Positions 34,307-42,865 are shown, numbered from the stretch's first letter. The stretch is 44,832 bases of DNA from Candidatus Scalindua arabica (GCA_018263435.1 JAANXD010000059.1:402-45233), one strand, 5' to 3'. Made by a program: numbers and translations. Notes: a model not told the origin generated them from the letters alone.

Positions 34307-35227
34307 TTATATTAAAGATCCGGCGCACCGGAATCCAATAGTATCATTTTTATAATCAGGTTCATCATAATCCCGATTTGCACAACGGATATGGATAACA
34401 CCTCCACCATTCCAGGAACCTCCACGTAACACCTTACAATCGCTCAACGTACTGCTGCCCGCCGCAGCGGGTTCCAATTCATAAATAGATGTACCCACAT
34501 CCTCCGGCCTCCCGAAAAATGGTTTATCTTCTGCTTTGACTGGTCCCTGCGGATCTCTATCAGGTGCAGAACTGTAGTATTGGCTGTCAAACCAGTCTGC
34601 TGTCCATTCCCAGACGTTTCCCGCCATATCAAAACATCCATATCCACTTATACCATCCGGGAATTTGGTAACAGGAGTCGGTTTTTCAATCTTAGACTCG
34701 GCACAATTTAATTTTGCTTTATCGAATTCGTTGCCCCACGGATATATTCTTCCGTCCGTACCACGAGCTGCCTTTTCCCACTCTGCCTCGGTAGGGAGTC
34801 TTTTTCCGGCATATTTTGCAAAGGCTTCGGCCTCGTACCACGAAACATTTACTACAGGACAATCATCTTCACTATCCATGGCACTGTGCACACCGTCACT
34901 GTCCAAAGGTTTTACCTGCTGTACATAATCCCAGCCTGCATCTGACCAGAAATCTCTCTGTTTATAACCGCCTGATTCTATAAACTTTTTATATTCCGCA
35001 TTTGTTATGGGAGACTTATCTATCAGATATGCACTCATGTAGACTTCTCTCTGCGGAACCTCAACATCAAACCTGCTCGCCTCAACATTCTTGTCAAGTT
35101 CTAATAATTTCTTAATATCTTCTTCTGTGCTTCCCATTAAAAATGGACCTTCAGGAATGAGCACCATGTCTTCGGGAGGGTTCTGTTTCATATCGCTTTT
35201 TATAACCATATCCTCAAAGCTTATCAT
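34307..35227 (-). CDS. Formylglycine-generating-enzyme-fold (SUMF1-like) protein
   Basis: A 306-residue FGE-sulfatase-domain protein. Motifs: MVLIPEGPFLMGS near residue 22, VSWYEAEAFAKYAGKRLPTEAEWEKAARG in the middle, FDMAGNVWEWTADWF and the C-terminal VLRGGSWNGGGVIHIRCANRD...IGFRCA. True FGEs need two C-terminal cysteines; here Cys occurs in HIRCANRD and in GFRCAG, but the active-site arrangement is not clearly that of a sulfatase maturase. No sulfatase is nearby. The start among three near ATGs is uncertain. Confidence 0.85.
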   Translation of the reverse strand: MISFEDMVIKSDMKQNPPEDMVLIPEGPFLMGSTEEDIKKLLELDKNVEASRFDVEVPQREVYMSAYLIDKSPITNAEYKKFIESGGYKQRDFWSDAGWDYVQQVKPLDSDGVHSAMDSEDDCPVVNVSWYEAEAFAKYAGKRLPTEAEWEKAARGTDGRIYPWGNEFDKAKLNCAESKIEKPTPVTKFPDGISGYGCFDMAGNVWEWTADWFDSQYYSSAPDRDPQGPVKAEDKPFFGRPEDVGTSIYELEPAAAGSSTLSDCKVLRGGSWNGGGVIHIRCANRDYDEPDYKNDTIGFRCAGSLI

Positions 35228-35413
35228 AGAATGTTCTTATGTCAAATAGTCTTTCTAGGCTATGCAGACATTGATCTTAAATCCTTTAAATCTTTAGACT
35301 GAGAGGATAATTCAGTAAATTCAGAATAGAGAGATTTTGGGAAAAGCTGATGTAGGAATGTTAATATTGGAGATTTCAAATAGAGGGTTAAACGTCACTT
35401 AATGAAACCACTT

Positions 35414-35920
35414 TCAATTACCTGCCGATTCCACAAATTTCTTAATCCGCTCAAAAGCGGTACCGGGGATATCAATAAACTCAAAACCATACTGTGTTTT
35501 ATCAATATCTTCCTTACCTGTCTGTTGGTGCCAAATCAGACGGGCAAAAGTATTGATTGGATCATGATCCGTATAAAGTGAAAAATTCAGACGAATCTTA
35601 CTTTCCCCTGTAGAAAGTTTCTTCAAAACACCTTTATCAATATCAGGCAATTCGCTTAAATTTGCACCTTTTGCACTAATGTCAGTAATAGATGCCTCAT
35701 AAGAAGTCTTGCAATGATCAAGATCTGCTTCATTCCACTTAACAAACTCGAACCCGACCTTGATATTAACCCTAGTCCGTGGGAAAAGTCGTTTATTATT
35801 AAGCATGAGTTTTCTGCTACTGATCAGTAGTAAATTATATTTTGAGAGTTTATCACCGAGCTTTTGAATGTCAACATAGTTTATATGTATATCGACATTT
35901 TTCTTAAGTTCTTTAACCAT
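35414..35920 (-). CDS. PilZ-domain protein
   Basis: A 168-residue protein. The C-terminal part looks like a PilZ domain: RTRVNIKVGFEFVKWN, then the DxSxxG-like ITDISAKGANLSEL, and a beta-barrel ending KTQYGFEFIDI. The RxxxR-type segment near the start (LFPRTRVNI) fits c-di-GMP binding, though the arginine spacing is not perfect. N-terminal 45 residues are unassigned. Likely a c-di-GMP effector. It lies alone between repeats. Confidence 0.7.
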   Translation of the reverse strand: MVKELKKNVDIHINYVDIQKLGDKLSKYNLLLISSRKLMLNNKRLFPRTRVNIKVGFEFVKWNEADLDHCKTSYEASITDISAKGANLSELPDIDKGVLKKLSTGESKIRLNFSLYTDHDPINTFARLIWHQQTGKEDIDKTQYGFEFIDIPGTAFERIKKFVESAGN

Positions 35921-35942
35921 TTGGCTGAAAAGAATAGTATTT

Positions 35943-36198
35943 CAACGCAGAGAACGCAAAGGAAAGAGTTAAGATTGAATACTGACTATTGATGATTGGA
36001 AAGGCAAAAGGCTGGTATCTCGCCAAGGCGCCAGGTTCGCAAAGATAAAACAGGTAAATTAAAAGACAAAATTTTCACACGAAGCTCCCCGGACAGAGAA
36101 CGCCGAGGACAAGCAAAGAACACAAAGGGTAAAAGCAGTTATCTTTTGTTTTATTTTTTAAATTTCGTTTTCTTAGCGCGCTCTGCGAACTCTGCGTT
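35943..36198. repeat. CGCAGAG-type inverted repeat filling the gap before ybdK
   Basis: AACGCAGAGAACGCA (35943-35957) pairs with TGCGAACTCTGCGTT (36184-36198), 13 of 15 positions. The inside carries further degraded words (CGCCAAGGCGCCAGG, CACACGAAG, GAACACAAAGG). The whole 355-bp gap between the PilZ and ybdK genes otherwise holds nothing recognisable. Confidence 0.65.
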
Positions 36199-36275
36199 AA
36201 ATATATTCTTTGTCTTTTGCATCATTCATCTTTTTCTTGATTTACACTACCTCTAAAGTTATTCTTGTCTGAACA

Positions 36276-37397
36276 ATGAAACCGTTTAAAAAAAATGACT
36301 TCCCCACTTTAGGCATAGAAGAAGAACTTCATTTAATCAACCCTGAAACTGCAGAACTTATGTCTTCTGTCAATGAGATTATGGCGCTTCTTGATACCAA
36401 ATTTCGGGAGAGAGTATGTTACGAGCTACTTCAGTGCGTCTTAGAGACGCGTACTGGTGCTTATAAAACTGTAGTCGAGCTAGTACAAGAGGCAGCCAAC
36501 GGTCGAACTGTCCTGGCAGAGAGCTGTAAAAAACTCAATGTTAACATTGTTGCTGCCGGCAGCCATCCATTCTCAGATTGGAAGGAACAACCTTTTGTTG
36601 ACAGTGAACATTACCGATGGGTGCGTGATAACCACGGATATATTGCTCACCGCATGCTGGCTTTTGGGCTGCACATACATGTCGGGGTAAAAAGTGAAGA
36701 AGCGGCGATCTATGTCATGAACGAAATGCGGCGATGGGCATATCCTCTATTAGCCCTATCCGCAAACTCACCTTATTACGATGGGGTAGACACTGGGTTG
36801 GTTTCAACACGCGCGCACCTGTTTCATTCCATGCCTCGAACCAAATTTGCACCACCATTTAAATCCTTTCCGGAACTGGTTGCTTATTACGAAAAACTAA
36901 TTGCTGCAGGCGACATAACGCGTCCCGGTGATCTATGGTGGATTATTCGCCCCCAACCGCCACTGGGTACTGTTGAGTTTCGGATCTTTGATATGCCCAC
37001 ATCAGTTCGTCGCATAGGAGCACTTGCCGCCCTGATACAGTCTGCCGTAGCTACATATCAAGATAGCTTTTTTGCGGGAGAACCCGTAAGTAATCTTCAT
37101 GCAGGATATCTCGAAGAGAATTGGTGGAAGGCAATGAGATATGGACTCAGTGCTAAAATAGTGGAACCGGAGACGGAAGAAATTATAACTATCAGCGAGC
37201 AACTCAGACGCCTGATAGAGTTGACTGTACCCAAGGCAAAGGAACTTCACGCTGAACAGCACCTTGACTTTGCCAGTACTATGATAGAACAGGGAAGCGA
37301 ATCAGACCTGCAGAGGGTACTATACAAAGACCTGAATGGTGACCTGGTTGCGCTTGAAAAGGAACTTGCAAGAAAGACACTGGATTTTTCTGTCTAA
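36276..37397 (+). CDS. ybdK: YbdK-type carboxylate-amine ligase (GCS2 family)
   Basis: A 373-residue ATP-dependent ligase related to glutamate-cysteine ligase type 2. Motifs: TLGIEEELHLINPETAEL at the N-terminus, HIHVGVKSEEAA, ALSANSPYYDGVDTGLVSTRAHLF and VEFRIFDMPTS. The family makes gamma-glutamyl-type bonds; YbdK itself has only weak glutamate-cysteine ligase activity, so the substrate is open. The last ~17 codons recur in a remnant at 38542-38592. No ribosome binding site is clear upstream of the ATG. Confidence 0.9.
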   Translation: MKPFKKNDFPTLGIEEELHLINPETAELMSSVNEIMALLDTKFRERVCYELLQCVLETRTGAYKTVVELVQEAANGRTVLAESCKKLNVNIVAAGSHPFSDWKEQPFVDSEHYRWVRDNHGYIAHRMLAFGLHIHVGVKSEEAAIYVMNEMRRWAYPLLALSANSPYYDGVDTGLVSTRAHLFHSMPRTKFAPPFKSFPELVAYYEKLIAAGDITRPGDLWWIIRPQPPLGTVEFRIFDMPTSVRRIGALAALIQSAVATYQDSFFAGEPVSNLHAGYLEENWWKAMRYGLSAKIVEPETEEIITISEQLRRLIELTVPKAKELHAEQHLDFASTMIEQGSESDLQRVLYKDLNGDLVALEKELARKTLDFSV

Positions 37398-37494
37398 CAT
37401 AAAAGTAACGTATGCATTTTACAAAATATTTTGTGATGGGCATTATAGTAACGTAGTATCTCTGCATTATTGATTATATGGTGAAGACTGGAAA

Positions 37495-38514
37495 ATGAAG
37501 AAAGATAATTCAAAAAAGAGTTCCTTTATTATTGGTTTAGGAATTGGTTTGTGTACGGTCTTCGGGTTCTCCACCGTAGATGCGTACGAGAATGTTTTGC
37601 ATGAAAAAGCTGCTGCGAAATGGCAATTAGTAGCATTACAGGAAAACGACATTGGGTACGATGAAGAGAATCTAAAGAGAAGGCTGGGCGTTGATTCGTT
37701 AGCAGGAGCAGATTTATCAGGAAAAGATCTGCGATGGGTATATCTGCAGGAGGTGAATCTGGCACAGGCAAACCTGCAGGGAGTAAATCTGAAAGGAGCA
37801 AATCTGCGAAAAGCAAACCTGCAAGAGGCTGATTTGCATGGGGCAAATCTGTCCAGGACAAACCTGGAAGAAGCAGACTTGCGGGGAGCAGACCTGACCG
37901 GAGTGCAAAATCTCATCCCCAGGCAGATTGCTGTAACCATCTATGATAAAAAAACAAAATTTCCGGAAGGTATGACGTTTGAGAATATACCCAAACACAA
38001 CAAGGACAGTCTGAGAAGTGCTTTGGGTGTTAAAATGCTGGAAGGAGCGGAAGCGAAAGGAATGATATTGCGATGGGGAGATTTTGAAGGAGCGGAGATG
38101 CCGTGGTCATCACTACAGAAAGCTGACCTGACAGGAGCAAATTTGTCACAGACAAATTTGTCGGCAGCAAATCTGCACGGTACAAACCTGTCTCAGGCAA
38201 ATCTACAAAAGGCAAATTTGAAGAACGCTAGTCTGCAGGGGGCAAACCTGATGCGGGCAAATCTACAAGGAGCTGATTTGACAGGCGCAAGTCTGCAAGA
38301 AGCGAACCTGTCGAAAGCAAATTTGCAGAAAGCAAAATTGCTTTCGGCGAACTTGACCGGAGCAAACCTGTCAGGGGCTGACCTGCGCAGTGTGGATTTG
38401 CGCGGAGCCGATCTGCGGGAAGTGAAAAACATAACGGTGAAGCAGCTTGCCCAAGCCATCGTAGGTATTCGCACACGCCTGCCGAAAGGTATTACCCTCA
38501 AACAGATAAAATAA
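37495..38514 (+). CDS. Pentapeptide-repeat protein, secreted or membrane-anchored
   Basis: A 339-residue protein with an N-terminal hydrophobic segment (FIIGLGIGLCTVFGF, residues 11-25) that acts as signal or anchor. Two blocks of A(N/D)LxX repeats follow, about residues 68-140 and 195-310, each predicted to form a right-handed quadrilateral beta-helix. Each block is preceded by a similar cap (RRLGVDSLAGADLSGKDLRW; RSALGVKMLEGAEAKG) and followed by a similar end (LIPRQIAVTIYDKKTKFPEGMTF; ITVKQLAQAIVGIRTRLPKGITL), so the protein is an internal duplication. The function is unknown. The gene lies between ybdK and a ybdK tail remnant. Confidence 0.85.
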   Translation: MKKDNSKKSSFIIGLGIGLCTVFGFSTVDAYENVLHEKAAAKWQLVALQENDIGYDEENLKRRLGVDSLAGADLSGKDLRWVYLQEVNLAQANLQGVNLKGANLRKANLQEADLHGANLSRTNLEEADLRGADLTGVQNLIPRQIAVTIYDKKTKFPEGMTFENIPKHNKDSLRSALGVKMLEGAEAKGMILRWGDFEGAEMPWSSLQKADLTGANLSQTNLSAANLHGTNLSQANLQKANLKNASLQGANLMRANLQGADLTGASLQEANLSKANLQKAKLLSANLTGANLSGADLRSVDLRGADLREVKNITVKQLAQAIVGIRTRLPKGITLKQIK

Positions 38515-38541
38515 CGTAAGACTGGTGTGCTACCCGATCTA

Positions 38542-38592
38542 CGTACACTTGAAAAGGAACTTGCCAGAAGGACACTGGACTTCTCTATGTAG
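38542..38592 (+). pseudogene. ybdK 3'-end remnant
   Basis: Encodes TLEKELARRTLDFSM and a stop, against ALEKELARKTLDFSV at the end of ybdK. Most differences from 37347-37397 are at third codon positions, so it descends from a paralogue that was once a functional gene, not from a recent copy. It is in the same frame as the preceding pentapeptide gene, just past its stop. Confidence 0.75.
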
Positions 38593-38598
38593 AAGAGT

Positions 38599-39291
38599 CT
38601 AGCTAATTAAATCCCACTTATCCTGCAGCCAGCTATAGTGCTCTCTCGGTTTAAAATTGTTCTTATATACCATCCTCTGACATTCACGAACGTAATAGCC
38701 GAGGCAATAGTATTTCAACCCAAGGGATCGTGTGTGTTCGATCTCCTTTAGAATGCTGAAGGTTCCCAAACCCAGATGAGAAAACCTTGTATCATAAATA
38801 AAATATACACTGCTCAGACAATCCTCCCCTTTATCCAGAAAACCCAGACCAATCAATTCGCCGTTAAGATAGAATTCAGACTGAAGGCCCGGAGTAGATG
38901 GTGAGAAGAAACTGACAATGAATTCTTCCAGATTGCATTCCTGTGAGAAACGCTGATTTGAATGATCCTTATAAATCTCAAAAGCCCTATCGCTGAATTT
39001 AAGCGGACCAAAGACTACATCTATATCCCTGTTCTTTTTCAGATTGCGCCTCTGGCTTTTAGACGGTTTAAATTCATCAGATATTACCCGAATGGGTACG
39101 CACTCCTGGCAGTCTGGACAGGAGGGTTGAAAGAAATATACGCCAAACTTTCTCCAGCCTTTTGCGAGTAAGAATGAAACGTCAGACTCATCAAGCTCAC
39201 TTGCAAGAAAATATTTGATCTGCTTTTCCCTGTCAGGCAGATAGGGGCAGTGAGAAAGCTCTCCTATATCCAGGTTTCTATGTAAAATCAT
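38599..39291 (-). CDS. bpt: Aspartate/glutamate leucyl- or arginyltransferase (Bpt/Ate family)
   Basis: Adds an amino acid from aminoacyl-tRNA to the N-terminus of acidic-start proteins, marking them for degradation. About 230 residues. It has CPYLPDREKQIKYFLA, the cysteine-rich PSCPDCQECVPIRV, the basic SQRRNLKKNRD and the GNAT-like segment LGLGTFSILKEIEHTRSLGLKYYCLGYYV. ATG at 39291 has GAGG 8 bases upstream. No clpS or clpA is nearby. Leucine or arginine specificity cannot be read directly. Confidence 0.88.
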   Translation of the reverse strand: MILHRNLDIGELSHCPYLPDREKQIKYFLASELDESDVSFLLAKGWRKFGVYFFQPSCPDCQECVPIRVISDEFKPSKSQRRNLKKNRDIDVVFGPLKFSDRAFEIYKDHSNQRFSQECNLEEFIVSFFSPSTPGLQSEFYLNGELIGLGFLDKGEDCLSSVYFIYDTRFSHLGLGTFSILKEIEHTRSLGLKYYCLGYYVRECQRMVYKNNFKPREHYSWLQDKWDLIS

Positions 39292-39301
39292 AATTTGTTC
39301 C

Positions 39302-39373
39302 TCACACGAAGTCACGAAGAACACAAAGGATAAAAACTATTTTTTTCTTAGTGATCTCTGTGTCTTTGTGTGA
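39302..39373. repeat. Imperfect inverted repeat (ACACAAAG type)
   Basis: TCACACGAAGTCACGAAG at the left pairs imperfectly with GTGTCTTTGTGTGA at the right. It fills the gap between bpt and the DUF456 gene. Similar words occur in the CGCAGAG repeats. Confidence 0.5.
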
Positions 39374-39391
39374 AATTTTCTTTTATTCCAT

Positions 39392-39880
39392 CTAAAATAC
39401 CTTCCAGAGGAATACGCCAATCATAATTACACCTATAGCCAGTTTTGCGACTGCGCCGCCAATAAAACCAACCAATGTTCCCACACCAGACTTAAACGCA
39501 CCTCTTAAATCTTTTCCAAAAACTAATTCAAGTAATACTGCACCGAGAAATGGGCCGATTATAATGCCAACTATTCCCCCGGTAATAAAACCTCCTATGC
39601 ACCCTAATATTGAACCAATTATACCCCATTTTGTCGCACCAAATTTCTTCGCCCCGATAACGCCTCCAAAATAATCAATAACTACAGAAACAATAGTTAA
39701 GACGCCAAGGGTCACTAGCAGAAGCCGGCTTATACTCTCAAATCCATCACAAACGGCATATATAACTATACCAGCCAATATCAGGGGTGTACTCGGAATA
39801 ATAGGAAGTACGACCCCGGCAAGTCCTCCAAGCATGATTAGTAATGCAATGATTAAGATAGTTATGTGGTATGCGTCCAT
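39392..39880 (-). CDS. DUF456 family membrane protein
   Basis: About 162 residues, almost entirely hydrophobic, with four to five membrane helices. The DUF456 pattern GLAGVVLPIIPSTPLILAG near the N-terminus and YFGGVIGAKKFGATKWGIIGSILG, GIIIGPFLGAVLLEL follow. ATG at 39880 (MDAYHITI) is chosen over a TTG ten codons upstream. The function is unknown. Confidence 0.87.
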   Translation of the reverse strand: MDAYHITILIIALLIMLGGLAGVVLPIIPSTPLILAGIVIYAVCDGFESISRLLLVTLGVLTIVSVVIDYFGGVIGAKKFGATKWGIIGSILGCIGGFITGGIVGIIIGPFLGAVLLELVFGKDLRGAFKSGVGTLVGFIGGAVAKLAIGVIMIGVFLWKVF

Positions 39881-39988
39881 TTTTTCACAACAGGGGCAAG
39901 CTATAACCAAACCAGGAGGCTAATAAAAAACAATTCTCAAATCACAATCGACAAATAAATTACAAATTTTAATTTTTCAACTCATAAA

Positions 39989-40339
39989 CTACTTTGATTT
40001 TTCAAGGATAGCAGATAATATCTTTTTTAACTCAGTGGCCTCATTAGAAAGCTTGTTTCCTTCCTCCATGTATTCTTCACTATTTGTTTCAACTATCAGT
40101 CTTAGCCAATATGCAGATTCTTTTGCTTCTTTACGAGATATCTTTATCCTCATAATAAAATCCTTTTTACTTAAAGCTTCATTTGCTTCAATGTAGTTTG
40201 CACCAACAGATCCAGAAGACCTTACTACTTGTTTTCCATATTCCATGTTAGAAACTGTTCTGGGGGATTTCTTAACATATAGAGAAACATTTTTAGCAAA
40301 CTGGAATGTTCGTTCTTCTAAGTCATATTGTTTGGGCAT
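39989..40339 (-). CDS. Second four-helix-bundle protein (S23/bAvd-like)
   Basis: A 116-residue helical protein with EERTFQFAKNVSLYVKK, SSGSVGANYIEANEALSKKDFIMRIKISRKEAKESAYWLRLI. It is clearly related to the protein at 29451 but divergent. Its flanks are AT-rich repeats (AACAAACAAATTCCAATT upstream, AATTTGTAATTTATTTGTC downstream) of the type found alone at 16095-16240. It sits between DUF456 and the FAD reductase genes without rRNA nearby. Confidence 0.85.
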   Translation of the reverse strand: MPKQYDLEERTFQFAKNVSLYVKKSPRTVSNMEYGKQVVRSSGSVGANYIEANEALSKKDFIMRIKISRKEAKESAYWLRLIVETNSEEYMEEGNKLSNEATELKKILSAILEKSK

Positions 40340-40492
40340 TTTAGATTTTAGTAATTGGAATTTGTTTGTTTTTTGTGTTTTATTTTTTGGTGCTTACCCG
40401 CCAGAAAGACATGTCGGGCTGGTCAAACCATACTGAAAAATTCTATTAATAAATATTTCGCCAAAAATGGTCAAAAATTTCTCACTAAGGGT

Positions 40493-41548
40493 CTAGATCG
40501 GCATTAAGTCTCTACCTGCCAGCCTTGCACCCAGTCTCCATGAAACCGTGGTTTCTTTTCTCTCTCGTTTTGTCAATTCTGTATACAATTCAAGTGCATT
40601 ATTATTTGACTTAATACCCTTGCTTATTGCCTCTGCTGCGAACAGACCTGTCGACAATGCACACGAAATCCCCTCACCAAACGCATTAAGAAACCCTGCC
40701 GCCTCACCTACCAGAAGAGTGTTGTTTTTGCCCAGGTAAAACTTTCCTTCCGGACACATGTTATTTCCAATACATCCAGATTTTCTGACCATCTTTCCAC
40801 GCTTGAGATCAAATCTTTTCTCTAATAACTCTGTGTATTTCAAGAGATATGGCTTTATCTTTTTTCCCTTCGCAGCCGCAGTACCAAAGATTTGCAAGCC
40901 GTTCTTAACACTAAACCACGCGTAGACCTCACCGTATTGAGGTTCCAGAAAACCGTGATAGAAATCAGGGTCCAGGTTTGAACTTCCCTCATAATAATTC
41001 TGGTATGCGGTAAACCATTTCAAACCCTTTTCAAATTCAGGGTCAAGCTTCTCCCTGATTATAGACTTGCCACCTTCTGCACTTATCAGGTATTTACACT
41101 TGATGTCTATTACTTTATCATTTAACACGTCATGCACCTTCACAACTACACAATCGCCTTTGTCACTGAAACCTGTCAGGGCATGACAATCCTTAATCTC
41201 TGCATCGGAATTCTTAACAAGAAAGTAGTCATACTCAGAACGCCATACGTTGGGTGCGCCACAGCCATCTTTAGTGAAAGGATAATCTTTATAGTTTTCA
41301 CTATCAGACCAGAATCTGACTCCCTTTAAAAGTTCAGGGGTAACGTACGCTGACTTCGGAATCTCTCCAAAATATTCCTCAGTAATGTCCTGTGATTTTC
41401 TGAAGATAATTCCTGAACATATCTTGTATCTGGGAAGCTTCTTCTTCTCCAGTACCAGTACGCTTAATCCGTCATTTACCAGACCCTTTGCTGCCGCAGC
41501 GCCTGAAGGGCCGGAGCCTGCTATTACAACATCATATTCTTTTTGCAT
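40493..41548 (-). CDS. Geranylgeranyl-reductase-like FAD oxidoreductase
   Basis: A 351-residue flavoprotein. The FAD-binding Rossmann motif is GSGPSGAAAAKGL near residues 11-23. LPRYKICSGII is the typical position for the conserved cysteine, and LLVGEAAGFLNAFGEGISCALSTG is the second FAD motif. Members reduce isoprenoid side chains of lipids or quinones, but a role in another FAD reaction is possible. GAGG lies 5 bases before the ATG. No isoprenoid genes are adjacent. Confidence 0.85.
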   Translation of the reverse strand: MQKEYDVVIAGSGPSGAAAAKGLVNDGLSVLVLEKKKLPRYKICSGIIFRKSQDITEEYFGEIPKSAYVTPELLKGVRFWSDSENYKDYPFTKDGCGAPNVWRSEYDYFLVKNSDAEIKDCHALTGFSDKGDCVVVKVHDVLNDKVIDIKCKYLISAEGGKSIIREKLDPEFEKGLKWFTAYQNYYEGSSNLDPDFYHGFLEPQYGEVYAWFSVKNGLQIFGTAAAKGKKIKPYLLKYTELLEKRFDLKRGKMVRKSGCIGNNMCPEGKFYLGKNNTLLVGEAAGFLNAFGEGISCALSTGLFAAEAISKGIKSNNNALELYTELTKRERKETTVSWRLGARLAGRDLMPI

Positions 41549-41609
41549 TAATCCTCATAATAAGATAATAAGTATTGTGTCCCTCGATTTCCAATTTATG
41601 CGGCAAAGT

Positions 41610-42776
41610 CTATTTCGATAACCTCTTCCGAATCCAGGCGGGAATATCCTTTATAGACATAATAATTATTCCATTTTTTACAGGATAAGTCTCATTGCCT
41701 GGATAAACTACTATTTTATGCTTCGGTTTCAGGTCGTCAATTGAGTGCCAAAACCCTTTTTGCAGTTTTGGAGACAGTGAATACTTTGCTTCTATTACAA
41801 CCTCTACATTATTTGACTTTGTTATGACCAGGTCAATTTCTGCTCCGGCGCTGGTCCTGTAAAAATATGGTAAAAAATTGCCAGGCAAAATTTTTAATAT
41901 CTCTTCAATTACAAACCCTTCCCATGAATTTCCGATTATAGGATTCGATTGCAAATCTTCAAAGGAATTTATATTTAATAACCTGTGTAAAATTCCGGTA
42001 TCACGAAAATAAATTTTTGGAGATTTAACCAATCTTTTGCCTACATTAGCAAAAAAAGGCAGAAGTTCCCTTATAACAAATGTTTCTCCAAGAATATTTA
42101 AATAATGTTTGGCCGTTGGCGCGGAAACGCCAAGGCTGTTTGCAATTTGTGAAGCGTTCCATAATTGTCCTTGATTATGGGCTAACATTGTCCAGAAACG
42201 TCTAAGTTGGAGGGAAGGCACTCGAAAACCAAGTTGAGGTACATCTCTTTCTAAATAGGTACTTATGAAGGATTCTCTCCAGTCGTTGCTTTCCGTGTCG
42301 TTATTGGCTAAAAAGCTATTTGGAAATCCTCCTCTAACCCAGAGTATTTGAGAATTGGAAGCGCCTATTTCGGCCAGGTGAAAAGGTGAAAGTTCTAGAA
42401 ATTTTATCCTGCCTGCTAAACTCTCCGAAGATTGTTTCAACAAGTCTATCGACGTAGAACCAAGGATCAAAAATCTACCGGGCATTCTGTTCTGATCGAC
42501 CAGCGCCCTCAGCAATGGAAATAGCTCGGGCATCCTTTGGATTTCGTCTACAATAACTAAAGTATCTTGATATTGGCTTAAAAAAAGTTGGGCCTCACCT
42601 AACTTGTTGAGATCTGAAGTCAATTCCAGGTCCAGATAAATGGCAGGCTTCTTTAATTGCCCTTTAATTACTTTAGCCAGGGTTGTTTTACCGACTTGCC
42701 TGGCGCCCAGAAGGGCGACAACCGGATATTTTCGTATGGAGTCTTTTAAGATTTGTACTATTTTCCGCTTAACCAT
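41610..42776 (-). CDS. AAA ATPase with C-terminal DUF4143 domain
   Basis: A 388-residue protein. The Walker A is GARQVGKTT (about residues 24-32) and the Walker B TLVIVDEIQRMPE follows. A helix-turn-helix-like stretch (ASQIANSLGVSAPTAKHYLNIL) lies after the ATPase domain. The C-terminal DUF4143 region has AGAEIDLVITK...VVIEAKY, an acid-E-x-K pattern resembling PD-(D/E)xK nucleases. The biological role is unsettled; such genes move readily between genomes. The ATG touches a perfect 37-bp palindrome. Confidence 0.9.
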   Translation of the reverse strand: MVKRKIVQILKDSIRKYPVVALLGARQVGKTTLAKVIKGQLKKPAIYLDLELTSDLNKLGEAQLFLSQYQDTLVIVDEIQRMPELFPLLRALVDQNRMPGRFLILGSTSIDLLKQSSESLAGRIKFLELSPFHLAEIGASNSQILWVRGGFPNSFLANNDTESNDWRESFISTYLERDVPQLGFRVPSLQLRRFWTMLAHNQGQLWNASQIANSLGVSAPTAKHYLNILGETFVIRELLPFFANVGKRLVKSPKIYFRDTGILHRLLNINSFEDLQSNPIIGNSWEGFVIEEILKILPGNFLPYFYRTSAGAEIDLVITKSNNVEVVIEAKYSLSPKLQKGFWHSIDDLKPKHKIVVYPGNETYPVKNGIIIMSIKDIPAWIRKRLSK

Positions 42777-42813
42777 CCTTGCATATTAAAATATTATATT
42801 TTAATATGCAAGG
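42777..42813. promoter_or_regulatory. Perfect 37-bp palindrome at the AAA-DUF4143 start codon
   Basis: Two 18-base arms (CCTTGCATATTAAAATAT and its exact complement) flank a single central T. On the minus strand it contains TATAAT at its centre and ends in AAGG directly before the ATG at 42776. It could be an autoregulatory operator overlapping the promoter. Confidence 0.7.
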
Positions 42814-42865
42814 AAAATATTCAGGAAGTTTTGGTGTTTAAAACGGCGGGGAAGAGGACATCATC

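Noticed and set aside
35996-36256. Plus-strand open frame of 86 codons before ybdK
   Set aside because: It lies wholly in CGCAGAG-type repeat sequence and its translation is low-complexity with no family resemblance.
37730-38420. Regularly spaced DNA repeats resembling a CRISPR-like array
   Set aside because: The period is 15 bases and in frame; it is the DNA of a pentapeptide-repeat coding sequence, with no spacers.
29451-40339. Diversity-generating retroelement suggested by bAvd-like proteins
   Set aside because: No reverse transcriptase, template repeat or variable repeat is visible in the window.
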